Under the pieces are notes generated by a model that saw nothing but the letters and a program-made list of their open reading frames with translations, had not been told where the DNA came from and searched no databases. From contig JAEUSS010000502.1 of assembly GCA_016788685.1 (NCBI GenBank), positions 1 through 13,045 of the forward strand: 13,045 nt of DNA. The letters run 5' to 3'. The DNA comes from Prolixibacteraceae bacterium. Lineage in GTDB: Bacteria; Bacteroidota; Bacteroidia; Bacteroidales; Prolixibacteraceae. Positions within the stretch are counted from its first letter, which is position 1. Every line of letters begins with the position of its first letter. Below, in pieces: positions 6,474 to 13,045 of the stretch. Position numbers and translations under genes: made by a program.

Positions 6474-8024
6474 TTATTCAGTACAAACACCGTTTCGAAA
6501 ATCTCCGCTGCATTCGTTCATCAGTATTTTTTTTAAGCTCTCAACTTTCTCCGGGTATTTTTGAGAGAGTTCATTTTCTTCGCGGTAATCCTCTGGCAAA
6601 TAATACAATTGGAATATGTTCTTGTTTACAAAAGTTCGTAGTTTCCAGCCATCGGCAGTAACCAATGCTGGCCCCATGTATGAACTGTAAACGACATATT
6701 GATTGACAGTGGAATCAGTCCGACTTTTATCGATAAGGTTGGATAAGAAGGACTTGCCGTCATTGGGCGTTCCAACAGAAACCCGGAGCAAATCGGCAAA
6801 GGTGTTCACCCAATCGTACATGGCAACCAGGCTGGTCGATTTTTTTGCTTGTATTTTTCCCGGCCAGCTAACGATCAAAGGCACTTTTACGGCGCCATCC
6901 CAGTTGCTCCGTTTCAGGCCAGCCATTCCATCATTTCCATTAAAAACGTCACCACCTAATTCGCTGTAAAATTTGTCGGTTATATTATTGAATAGTTCGC
7001 CTGTTACCATATTCCGGTATGGTTTTTCGCACCGCCCTTTTTGGGGATAATAAATCTCGTGCCCGTTGTCGGCTGAAAAAATGATGATCGTATTTTCATA
7101 AAGTCCTTGTTTTTTGAGTTCATTAACGATAACACCAACATGGTCGTCAAGCTTTTTTACCATTGAAGCATATTCTTTTTCGATGGATGTCAGGCTGTCA
7201 TTATGGGCAAATTCCGGAGCAATTTGGGGAATGGAAACAGGACCATGCGGTAACTGAGTCGGATGAAATAAAAAGAAAGGTTTATTCTTATGCGAGCGAA
7301 TTACCGAGAGTATTTTTTCCAGGAAGATGTCTTGCGAATACACCGCTTTCCCGGTCATATCCCATCGATCCTTGTACGACTGTTCGCTTTCTGGTTCGAA
7401 AGTTTTTCCGCAATCAACACGGGTATTGCCCGGGATGGATACCAGATTTTGGTTTTCAAAAAGGAAAGGCGGATAATATCCATGACAACGCACATGATCA
7501 AGATAACCAAAATAATAATCCCATCCATGCTCTTTCATCTGTTTATGGGAGGCCGCAAAGCCCCATTCCAGCTTCCCGATCTCGGCAGTATAGTAGCCGG
7601 CCCTTTTAAAAACCTGTGGAAGATATGTGTCAAGCTTTGGTTCCCTGGAAAGAGCAGAATCAAGTTTGGCTTCAACCTGTGTCGGGGTTAATTCTCCAGT
7701 TGAAATTTTCTTGTAAATCCCGGCATTGGTTATGATCCATTTGTCACGGTGGCAATCGTGATATCCAGTTAGCAAACTTGCGCGGGCCGGTGCACATAAC
7801 ATACAGCCGTAAGCATTAGAGAACTGCATTCCTGTTTTTGCCAGTTGATCGATATTGGGTGTTTTTACAATCTTCTGACCTTCATAAGACAACATGCCCC
7901 GCCCAAGATCGTCGGCATAGATAAAAATGACATTTGGCTGCAGCTTTGTTTTTGCCTCAACATTCTTAGTTACAATACCTAACGAAGAAACTGCAAGACA
8001 AGAAATGGTTATTTTTTTGAGCAT
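6474..8024 (-). CDS. Exported S1-family sulfatase (Cys-type formylglycine motif)
   Basis: The enzyme removes sulfate esters from glycans in the periplasm or at the surface, before or after the neighbouring hydrolase acts. It has 516 residues with a signal peptide (MLKKITISCLAVSSLGIV, likely cleaved after VEA, residue 24). S1 hallmarks in order: PNVIFIYADDLG (30-41) with metal-binding D38-D39; CAPARASLLTG (77-87), which is the C-x-P-x-R signature whose C77 is converted to formylglycine by a maturase (not in this window); GK at 150-151; PHGP at 259-262; SADNGHE (317-323) with metal ligands D319-N320; and VKVPLIVSWPG in the C-terminal half. The usual WHLG after GK is replaced by LEWG. Length is normal and the gene looks intact. 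It begins 58 bases after the hydrolase stop codon, so it is probably in the same transcript. The S1 subfamily, and so the position of the sulfate removed, cannot be told from sequence by eye. Confidence 0.96.
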   Translation of the reverse strand: MLKKITISCLAVSSLGIVTKNVEAKTKLQPNVIFIYADDLGRGMLSYEGQKIVKTPNIDQLAKTGMQFSNAYGCMLCAPARASLLTGYHDCHRDKWIITNAGIYKKISTGELTPTQVEAKLDSALSREPKLDTYLPQVFKRAGYYTAEIGKLEWGFAASHKQMKEHGWDYYFGYLDHVRCHGYYPPFLFENQNLVSIPGNTRVDCGKTFEPESEQSYKDRWDMTGKAVYSQDIFLEKILSVIRSHKNKPFFLFHPTQLPHGPVSIPQIAPEFAHNDSLTSIEKEYASMVKKLDDHVGVIVNELKKQGLYENTIIIFSADNGHEIYYPQKGRCEKPYRNMVTGELFNNITDKFYSELGGDVFNGNDGMAGLKRSNWDGAVKVPLIVSWPGKIQAKKSTSLVAMYDWVNTFADLLRVSVGTPNDGKSFLSNLIDKSRTDSTVNQYVVYSSYMGPALVTADGWKLRTFVNKNIFQLYYLPEDYREENELSQKYPEKVESLKKILMNECSGDFRNGVCTE

Positions 8025-8082
8025 ATAATTTAATTTTGGATTAATTTGGGAACACGATAAATATATGATCTAGCCTATTTAT

Positions 8083-10392
8083 TTAGCGCTGTTCCAGTAA
8101 TTCGATGACTTCTCCGGCAGGAATATTGATTGACAATATATCTCCGGTTAATCTCCCATTCTTTTTCCGACCATATTTTATATGGCAGTCTTTACCCTGA
8201 AATGGATTTTTGATTGTACAGACTCCACCTTTTTCCGATTCAATCTTCACGCTTTTCACTTTCCCATTTGCTTTTTCAGCCGAAACCAGAAATCCACCTT
8301 GAGCCCGTAACGTGGAAAAGGAAACACTTTCCCAGGCATCAGGAAGTGCCGGAAAAACAACAATTGTTCCTGTATGGCTTTGCAACAGCATTTCCTGTAT
8401 TCCTGCGGCAAAAGCGAAGTTCCCCTCCAGTGTAAATGGCCGGTATGTAAATTTTGAATAACCTTGTTTCGTTTGGTCGCCATTGGCGTGAAAACTATTC
8501 GGAAGGCAAAAGTGATCGGCAAAAATCCGCAAGGCATTAGCCGCTTTTTCACCCAAGTGAGCTCTGGCATATAGATTTCCCAGCCAACTATATGAATAGC
8601 CACACCACCAATCGGGGCCGTTATTTTCAAGTTTGGCCAGTGTTTTTAAGATCATTTCCTGATCTTCCGCTCCATTTGACCAGTCAATTAGACCGAGAGG
8701 ATGCCATCCCAGTAAATGTGAAAAATGTCGGTGAGATTTCAAATAGGGTGTCCCCGGAGCAATTGCCAAGGCTCCCGATTCATCCAACGCTAAATCAGGC
8801 CATTCAGCAAGAATCGCTTTCCATTCAGCAGCTTCATCATCTAAATGCAGAGTACCAGCCATTTCTGCCGCCTTTTCAAAAGTCCAGCGGATTAAAGCCA
8901 GGTCGAAATTTGTTGTTTGTTTAAACCAGGCTTTAATCGAGTTGTCTTCAATTTCGGGGCTTGAACTCAGCGGTAATAACCTTTTTCCATCAGCGTCTTT
9001 CTCCGAGAGTTGTTTAAGATAGGTAGCAACATCTTTAATCCAGGGATAGGCTTTTTCACGAAGAAATTTCTCATCACCTGAATATTTCCAGTGCAGGTAA
9101 AAATTTTGTGCCAACCAGCATCCTACGGTTGGCCCCAGAGAATACTGAATCCAGCCACCCATTGGATCGCCCGTCAAGGTTGTTACTCCCGGAACATTCA
9201 ATCCAGATGTTCCGAAATATGTTTTTGTATATTTCTTAAATGTCTCACGGTTGCTCCAAAGCCAATTGTTGAAACCTGCTTCCAGGTCGAGATGATTGGC
9301 CGAATAGGCAGGCCAGTAGCTCAACTCGGTGTTGAGGTCGTGATGGAAATCGCCTTTCCAGGGAGGTAATTTGCCGTTATCGGCTGTCCAAACGGCCTGC
9401 AACGAAATTGGAGGACCATCGGCACGGGCTACCGAGCCAAATTTGTATTGCTCGAGATACCACTGTTTTTCCAACACCTGATCTGGAATTCTAATCGAAG
9501 ATTTACTCCAGAATGTTTCCCACCAATCCGAATGCACCCGGAATGCCTGTTCAAAAGTTTCTTTTTTTAAAAGCTCATCAACCAGTTGACGAGCCGACTT
9601 TTCTCCTTTCTCTTCTGAAAATGTTGAACTGATTGTCCAGACTCCGGTTATTGATTTTCCTGAACGTTTCCATATCACAGCTACTTCGTATTCAAATCCA
9701 CCCCATCCTTTCTGACGATAAAATATTCTGTTGGTCTCTCTTGTAACTTTTCCCTGCTCATAACCCAGCCTTTGAAGATCTTGGCCACTGACCGGACTTT
9801 CGCTGCCACTATTCCCTTCTTTTTTATATTCGGGGGCCATTAATTCCGGAGCAAAACTATTTGGGACATTACTAAATTTAAACCAACCTGCTTGCCGCGA
9901 AGCATGAACAAAACTTTGCAAAGTAGCTCCATTTTGCCACGAAACGCTGCAAAGTGCATCGGGCAGTGAAAGTTTAACTTGATTCACCTCTCCTAACTCA
10001 GCTATATCGAATTCAAGAGCAGCGCCAGGGATTTTGGTTGGAGCGGGAGACCTATCGTAAGGAGCATCGAACATCTCCTGCACTATTTTGTAATTATTGT
10101 CGTTTACCTGTTGTTGAACCCATTTGAAACTAAATTCAGGGGTATTTAGATTTTTCATTGGACGCAGGTCCCATAAATCGGCACGGTCGAGTGAAAAACG
10201 GAGCTTCCCGTTTTTCTGCCAGACTAATTCGCCTAACATTCCGTTGCCAAGCGGTATACCTTCATCCCACGTAGCAGGCAAATGATTAAATATCAAATTA
10301 TAGGTATGAAGTTCTAATCCATTCTTGTTCTGCGCATTTGTGAACTGCACGAAAAGAAACGTCAGTAATAGACAAAATTTAACCTTTTTCAT
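8083..10392 (-). CDS. Exported GH95-like glycoside hydrolase (putative alpha-L-fucosidase or alpha-L-galactosidase)
   Basis: GH95 enzymes are inverting exo-hydrolases that remove terminal alpha-L-fucose or L-galactose. The protein has 769 residues with a signal peptide (MKKVKFCLLLTFLFVQFTNA, cleavage before Q21). The N-terminal beta-sandwich (about 30-275) has ATWDEGIPLGNGMLGELVW, the GH95/GH65N-type opening. The (alpha/alpha)6 catalytic barrel (about 290-680) includes LQAVW and PPWKGDF (331-349), HDLNTELSYWPA (351-362), LSSSPE (475-480), HRHFSHLLGWHP (554-565), FTLEGNFAFAAGIQEMLLQS (653-672) and VFPALPDAW (679-687). A C-terminal beta-domain ends the protein. Two sites differ from the usual family motifs: the first Asn of N-x-N before the YW motif is D352 (N354 is kept), and the Asp of the usual DGNFG is E656. 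It is therefore a divergent member or a sister family, and the sugar released is uncertain. It is in the same transcription direction as susD and the sulfatase. Confidence 0.83.
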   Translation of the reverse strand: MKKVKFCLLLTFLFVQFTNAQNKNGLELHTYNLIFNHLPATWDEGIPLGNGMLGELVWQKNGKLRFSLDRADLWDLRPMKNLNTPEFSFKWVQQQVNDNNYKIVQEMFDAPYDRSPAPTKIPGAALEFDIAELGEVNQVKLSLPDALCSVSWQNGATLQSFVHASRQAGWFKFSNVPNSFAPELMAPEYKKEGNSGSESPVSGQDLQRLGYEQGKVTRETNRIFYRQKGWGGFEYEVAVIWKRSGKSITGVWTISSTFSEEKGEKSARQLVDELLKKETFEQAFRVHSDWWETFWSKSSIRIPDQVLEKQWYLEQYKFGSVARADGPPISLQAVWTADNGKLPPWKGDFHHDLNTELSYWPAYSANHLDLEAGFNNWLWSNRETFKKYTKTYFGTSGLNVPGVTTLTGDPMGGWIQYSLGPTVGCWLAQNFYLHWKYSGDEKFLREKAYPWIKDVATYLKQLSEKDADGKRLLPLSSSPEIEDNSIKAWFKQTTNFDLALIRWTFEKAAEMAGTLHLDDEAAEWKAILAEWPDLALDESGALAIAPGTPYLKSHRHFSHLLGWHPLGLIDWSNGAEDQEMILKTLAKLENNGPDWWCGYSYSWLGNLYARAHLGEKAANALRIFADHFCLPNSFHANGDQTKQGYSKFTYRPFTLEGNFAFAAGIQEMLLQSHTGTIVVFPALPDAWESVSFSTLRAQGGFLVSAEKANGKVKSVKIESEKGGVCTIKNPFQGKDCHIKYGRKKNGRLTGDILSINIPAGEVIELLEQR

Positions 10393-10538
10393 TCATTTAC
10401 TTTTGTATTCATTACTTAAGCCCGGTAAAAAGCCGGTATAGGCATATTGGAAGTTATAATTACCGTAAAAAAACAGGATATCAGCCGGTGTGTAAAAAAT
10501 ATACTTTGTGGAGCAATTGTTGCAAAATACAGTTTTTG

Positions 10539-10652
10539 AATCCACTGGTTATCAGTAGGGTTGGCAGATCGAATCTCTCCGGAAACTTGGAACTGCAAGA
10601 AACTCTGAGCCAACGAGGTTTATGCCAACAACAAACTAATAACCAGTGGATT
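10539..10652. repeat. 114-base intergenic inverted-repeat element
   Basis: The arms aatccactggttat (10539-10552) and its exact reverse complement (10639-10652) enclose a second pair, gttggca (10560-10566) with tgccaac (10623-10629). The inner left arm has a competing partner, gccaac (10609-10614), so two folds are possible. The flanks show no target duplication and there is no ORF inside. It lies between susD and the hydrolase gene in the PUL transcript. A regulatory or processing RNA structure, or a miniature mobile-element relic, would both fit. It shares its general plan with the element at 5334-5459 but not its arm sequence. Confidence 0.6.
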
Positions 10653-10688
10653 GCTTTTCTTTTTGTTTTTTAATTTATGTAGTTTCTA

Positions 10689-10713
10689 GAAAAAGGGCCA
10701 AATGCTCTTTTTC
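10689..10713 (-). terminator. Terminator-like hairpin after susD
   Basis: Starting 20 bases past the susD stop, the minus strand reads gaaaaagagc, a 5-base loop (atttg), then gccctttttc: a 10-bp stem with one A-C mismatch, ending in a T-run inside the distal arm. It could act as a partial terminator that lowers expression of the downstream hydrolase and sulfatase relative to susC/susD. The T-run is short and followed by AG, so full termination is doubtful. Confidence 0.45.
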
Positions 10714-10732
10714 CCAATTAGCCAGTATTTTG

Positions 10733-12652
10733 TTAATCCCATCCCGGATTTTGAATAAGTTTATCATTCAGGATCAACTGAGTTTTAGGTATAGGATTGA
10801 GATCATAGTAACTATGCCAACCTTTTCCCTGTTGAATAAAATCGCCGCTACAAACCACCCTGCCAACATCATTAGCAGATACAGAAGCAGCAGGGTTAAT
10901 ATCATTTGTAGTCACGAAAATCGAAGCAGATCCGAAATACTGGGTTTTTTCAGCTTCCGCCACTCTTACGCCAAGTGGCCTTTGGTTAAGGAAATACTCA
11001 GCACGATTCCAACGCCTGATATCATAAAAACCAAATCCTTCACCAAGAAGTTCAACCATCCTTTCGCGTCGGATTTCCCATGCTATGGGATCAACAGCTA
11101 CATCTCTGTCGGGATCAAAAGAAGCATTAATATCACTTACTTTCATTGCTGCGACATTTGCCCGCGCCCTCAGTTTATTAATGGTTAAATCTGCAACCGA
11201 CTGTGAGAACTTGCCTAATTCAAATTCAACTTCCGCATAATTCAGCATAATTTCTTCAATGTGAAAAATTGGACAATCGGAAACCGCAAATTGAGAACCA
11301 GCCTGGATAGCTGTTTCATTATACGTGTTGTAATAGATATAGAAATAATAACCTCCATAATTCCGCATTGGCCCCCAGGAATTGGATGAAGTTTGAATCA
11401 TTGGAACCCTTGATAGAAATTGAGGCTGCCATGTGCGCAGCGGAAATTGATGATTTGCGTCGTTGATGCTGTTCATATAATCAATGAAATAACGATCTTT
11501 CGGATCCATCCCATCAGTCCACCATGAATCTTTATTTGCATCAGTAACTGCTACACCATTTCCCTTATTGGTTTTGTATGGCGGGACGCAACGCCAGTAC
11601 AACCGGTGGTCCCGATTCATAAACTCATCGTTAACTGTTGCTGTAGGGCCTGCTCCTTGATATAACGAACTGGTTGCAATGGGCTTACCATCCTGGCACA
11701 GATAGCGTCCAACTGTACGTGCGTGCAACCCTACTTTCTGAGAACCACCGCGTTCCATACGTGGAAGAGTCGACATTTCAAGATTTGGAGCCAATTGTTT
11801 GTAAAGTATAATCCCAGGCAATTTTGACAGGTCGTCAGATGACCATAAATCGACATATTTTGCAGCGATTACCGGGTAGGAATCCAATAACAGCTTAGAA
11901 ACCCGTTCGGCTTCATTCAGGTACATATTGGCATTGGATAAAGAACGATATTTTCGCCAGGTACCTTCAAAAAGGCAAAAGCGTGACATGAGTGCCCTGA
12001 CACAGTCCTGATTTATTGTATTGGTATTTGCACCTTCTCCTTTAATGTTAATATTTTCTTCAGCATATTGAAGGTCGCGCAAAATATTTGAAGCGACTGT
12101 TTCTCTGGGAGTTCGTTCACCATATAAAACATCCACCTCATCATCTTCAACAACATTCTCCAGCCAAGGCACATCGCCGTAACGGGCCAATAAGTCGTAA
12201 TAACGATATGCCCTGAAAAATAACCCAACCGAACGCCAGTGTTTTTTTTCCTTCTCCGTCATCTGCGAACCATCGATATTGCGAAGCATGATATTCACTT
12301 TACGGATATAACTGAAATTCCAGGAATCATCGGTGTTCGTTGTTGAGGTGATGTTGTTCCACTGCCAATCATTCGTCTGAACGTTTGTTCCGGTACTGTT
12401 GTGTAAATAATTGGCGTAAATATCACCTAGTGCGTGTGTATAAACCTGGTTGCCTGTACCAGCCAGCGATTGCCTCATTAAAGCATCTGAAAAGATGTTA
12501 TACAAGCCCCATGAATAAGTTTTAAAATTATCGTACGAAACAAATGCCGTTTTTTCTGTAAGCGAAGTTTTCGGCGTATATTCTAAAAAGCTATTGTTAC
12601 AGCCAATGTTAGCCATAACTAGAATGTATAATAGGTATTTAATGTATTTCAT
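10733..12652 (-). CDS. SusD/RagB-family outer-membrane glycan-binding lipoprotein
   Basis: SusD-like lipoproteins form the lid of the SusC channel and bind the glycan at the cell surface. The protein has 639 residues. Its signal peptide MKYIKYLLYILVMANIGC carries a lipobox with the acylated cysteine at residue 18, followed by the typical FLEYTPKTSLTE start of mature SusD proteins. The SusD N-terminal region with tetratricopeptide-like helices includes YIRKVNIMLRNIDG, FFRAYRYYDLLARYGDVPWL and TPRETVASNILRDLQYAEEN. The C-terminal SusD region includes LNYAEVEFELGK and, at about 525-550, IRRERMVELLGEGFGFYDIR, the most conserved block of the family, followed by RRWN. It ends with the usual NPGWD. 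The length is slightly above the family average, and it is intact. The start lies only 4 bases after the susC stop codon, so it is translated from the same transcript as its receptor partner. Confidence 0.97.
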   Translation of the reverse strand: MKYIKYLLYILVMANIGCNNSFLEYTPKTSLTEKTAFVSYDNFKTYSWGLYNIFSDALMRQSLAGTGNQVYTHALGDIYANYLHNSTGTNVQTNDWQWNNITSTTNTDDSWNFSYIRKVNIMLRNIDGSQMTEKEKKHWRSVGLFFRAYRYYDLLARYGDVPWLENVVEDDEVDVLYGERTPRETVASNILRDLQYAEENINIKGEGANTNTINQDCVRALMSRFCLFEGTWRKYRSLSNANMYLNEAERVSKLLLDSYPVIAAKYVDLWSSDDLSKLPGIILYKQLAPNLEMSTLPRMERGGSQKVGLHARTVGRYLCQDGKPIATSSLYQGAGPTATVNDEFMNRDHRLYWRCVPPYKTNKGNGVAVTDANKDSWWTDGMDPKDRYFIDYMNSINDANHQFPLRTWQPQFLSRVPMIQTSSNSWGPMRNYGGYYFYIYYNTYNETAIQAGSQFAVSDCPIFHIEEIMLNYAEVEFELGKFSQSVADLTINKLRARANVAAMKVSDINASFDPDRDVAVDPIAWEIRRERMVELLGEGFGFYDIRRWNRAEYFLNQRPLGVRVAEAEKTQYFGSASIFVTTNDINPAASVSANDVGRVVCSGDFIQQGKGWHSYYDLNPIPKTQLILNDKLIQNPGWD

Positions 12653-12656
12653 CTTT

Positions 12657-13045
12657 TTATAAGGTTAAGTTAATACCAAAAGAAATCGTTCTGTAATGAG
12701 GGTAAGTCCAACCCAGATTTTCCGGGTCAATTCCAGAAGGTAAGTGGTCAAATGTAAACAGGTTTTCACCACTAAAAAAGAGTTTGGCATTTTGTAAATA
12801 AATCATTTTCAAAATATTGGCCGGTAAATTGTAGTTGAGCGTAATATTTTTAACACGTAAATAGGCAGCATTACTTAAAAACTTATCCGACACTCTTTGG
12901 TTGGAGCCTTGCGAGCTTCCTGCGTTTTCGTATATCCGCCCGTAATAAGCATCCTGTGTATTATCCGGCGTCCATATCTTTCCAACTTGATCCTCGTAAA
13001 CAGTAGCATACTGATCAGACATCGGGAAAATAATGTTTCCACCGA
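12657..13045 (-). CDS. SusC/RagA-type TonB-dependent receptor, C-terminal end only
   Basis: This is the last 128 or so residues of a SusC receptor whose start lies beyond the right edge. The frame is open to the edge (GGNIIFPMSDQYATVYEDQV). It shows the closing pattern of the family: NAAYLRVKNITLNYNLP, then a LFFSGENLFTF strand, then a G-D-P block (SGIDPENLGWTYPHYRTISF) and the final barrel strand FGINLTL with an aromatic/hydrophobic end for barrel assembly. It is the natural partner of the SusD that begins 4 bases downstream. Whether this receptor has an STN domain, and so its own sigma/anti-sigma pair, cannot be seen here. Confidence 0.95.
   Translation of the reverse strand, partial: GGNIIFPMSDQYATVYEDQVGKIWTPDNTQDAYYGRIYENAGSSQGSNQRVSDKFLSNAAYLRVKNITLNYNLPANILKMIYLQNAKLFFSGENLFTFDHLPSGIDPENLGWTYPHYRTISFGINLTL

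Larger units (their letters stand above)
10393..10732. other. 340-base gene-free gap between susD and the hydrolase gene
   Basis: The gap holds a terminator-like hairpin next to susD and a 114-base inverted repeat, both listed separately. The remaining 146 bases before the hydrolase ATG are AT-rich and hold a pair of CCGG-containing blocks (around 10422-10437) that could form a small hairpin. I found no convincing -7 box, and the short open frames here (for example 10416-10613, minus) have no recognisable content and overlap the repeat. The gap is much longer than the 4-base gap between susC and susD or the 58-base gap before the sulfatase, so the enzymes may be expressed at a different level from the transporter. 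Confidence 0.6.

Noticed and set aside
7163..7609. Plus-strand open frame of 148 codons opposite the sulfatase
   Set aside because: It lies wholly antisense to a well-supported sulfatase, and its composition is that of a shadow frame.
10561..10590. A tRNA-like T-arm stretch (gatcgaatc) inside the intergenic repeat
   Set aside because: The flanking five-base stems do not pair, and no acceptor, D or anticodon arms are present at the right distances.
10416..10613. Small minus-strand open frame of 65 codons in the susD-hydrolase gap
   Set aside because: It overlaps the inverted repeat, has no family-like content, signal peptide or good ribosome-binding site, and resembles random translation.
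10560..10629. Inner pair gttggca/tgccaac looks a little like integron attC core sites
   Set aside because: It does not match GTTRRRY/RYYYAAC at the required positions, and there is no integrase or cassette array nearby.
10646..11188. Plus-strand open frame of 180 codons overlapping the susD 3' end
   Set aside because: It is antisense to the conserved SusD C-terminal region and has no recognisable domain.

Overview
The window comes from a Bacteroidota chromosome, most likely a polysaccharide-degrading Bacteroidales/Marinilabiliales-type organism (the lineage is an inference, not a match). Evidence: two SusC-type TonB-dependent receptors, a SusD lipoprotein, an ECF sigma/FecR pair next to a receptor carrying an STN domain, a Bacteroidetes-type -7 promoter box, and many exported glycan-active enzymes. 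Every recognisable gene lies on the minus strand, so transcription runs from high to low coordinates.

Right part (13045 down to 6305): the downstream part of a polysaccharide utilisation locus (PUL). In order of transcription: the 3' end of a susC receptor (12657-13045, cut by the window edge), susD (10733-12652), a 340-base gap with a terminator-like hairpin and a long inverted repeat, a GH95-like glycoside hydrolase (8083-10392), an S1 sulfatase (6474-8024), and a 19-bp-stem hairpin that probably ends the transcript. Together these genes look like an uptake and degradation system for a sulfated glycan containing fucose or a similar 6-deoxy or L-sugar. The hydrolase departs from the usual GH95 active-site motifs, so its sugar specificity is open.

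Middle (6303 to 5228): a decayed gene (5465-6303) for a secreted right-handed beta-helix protein of the 'choice-of-anchor' type. It is split over three frames and has a stop near the start. Just downstream lies a 126-base inverted-repeat element (5334-5459).

Left part (5227 to 1): an exported NAGPA-type phosphodiester glycosidase (4247-5227), then a regulatory and uptake module: ECF sigma factor (3505-4137, TTG start), FecR-like anti-sigma factor (2374-3357) and the first 750 or so residues of a SusC receptor with an N-terminal STN domain (1-2251, cut by the window edge). The logic is that of FecI/FecR/FecA-type trans-envelope signalling: substrate binding at the outer-membrane receptor is relayed through the STN domain to FecR, which frees the sigma factor to switch on the PUL that continues to the left.

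I see no RNA genes, CRISPR arrays, integrases or intact insertion sequences. I do not see a clearly new multi-gene system. The most unusual items are the altered GH95 active site, the two large intergenic inverted repeats with competing pairings, and the multiply broken beta-helix gene.
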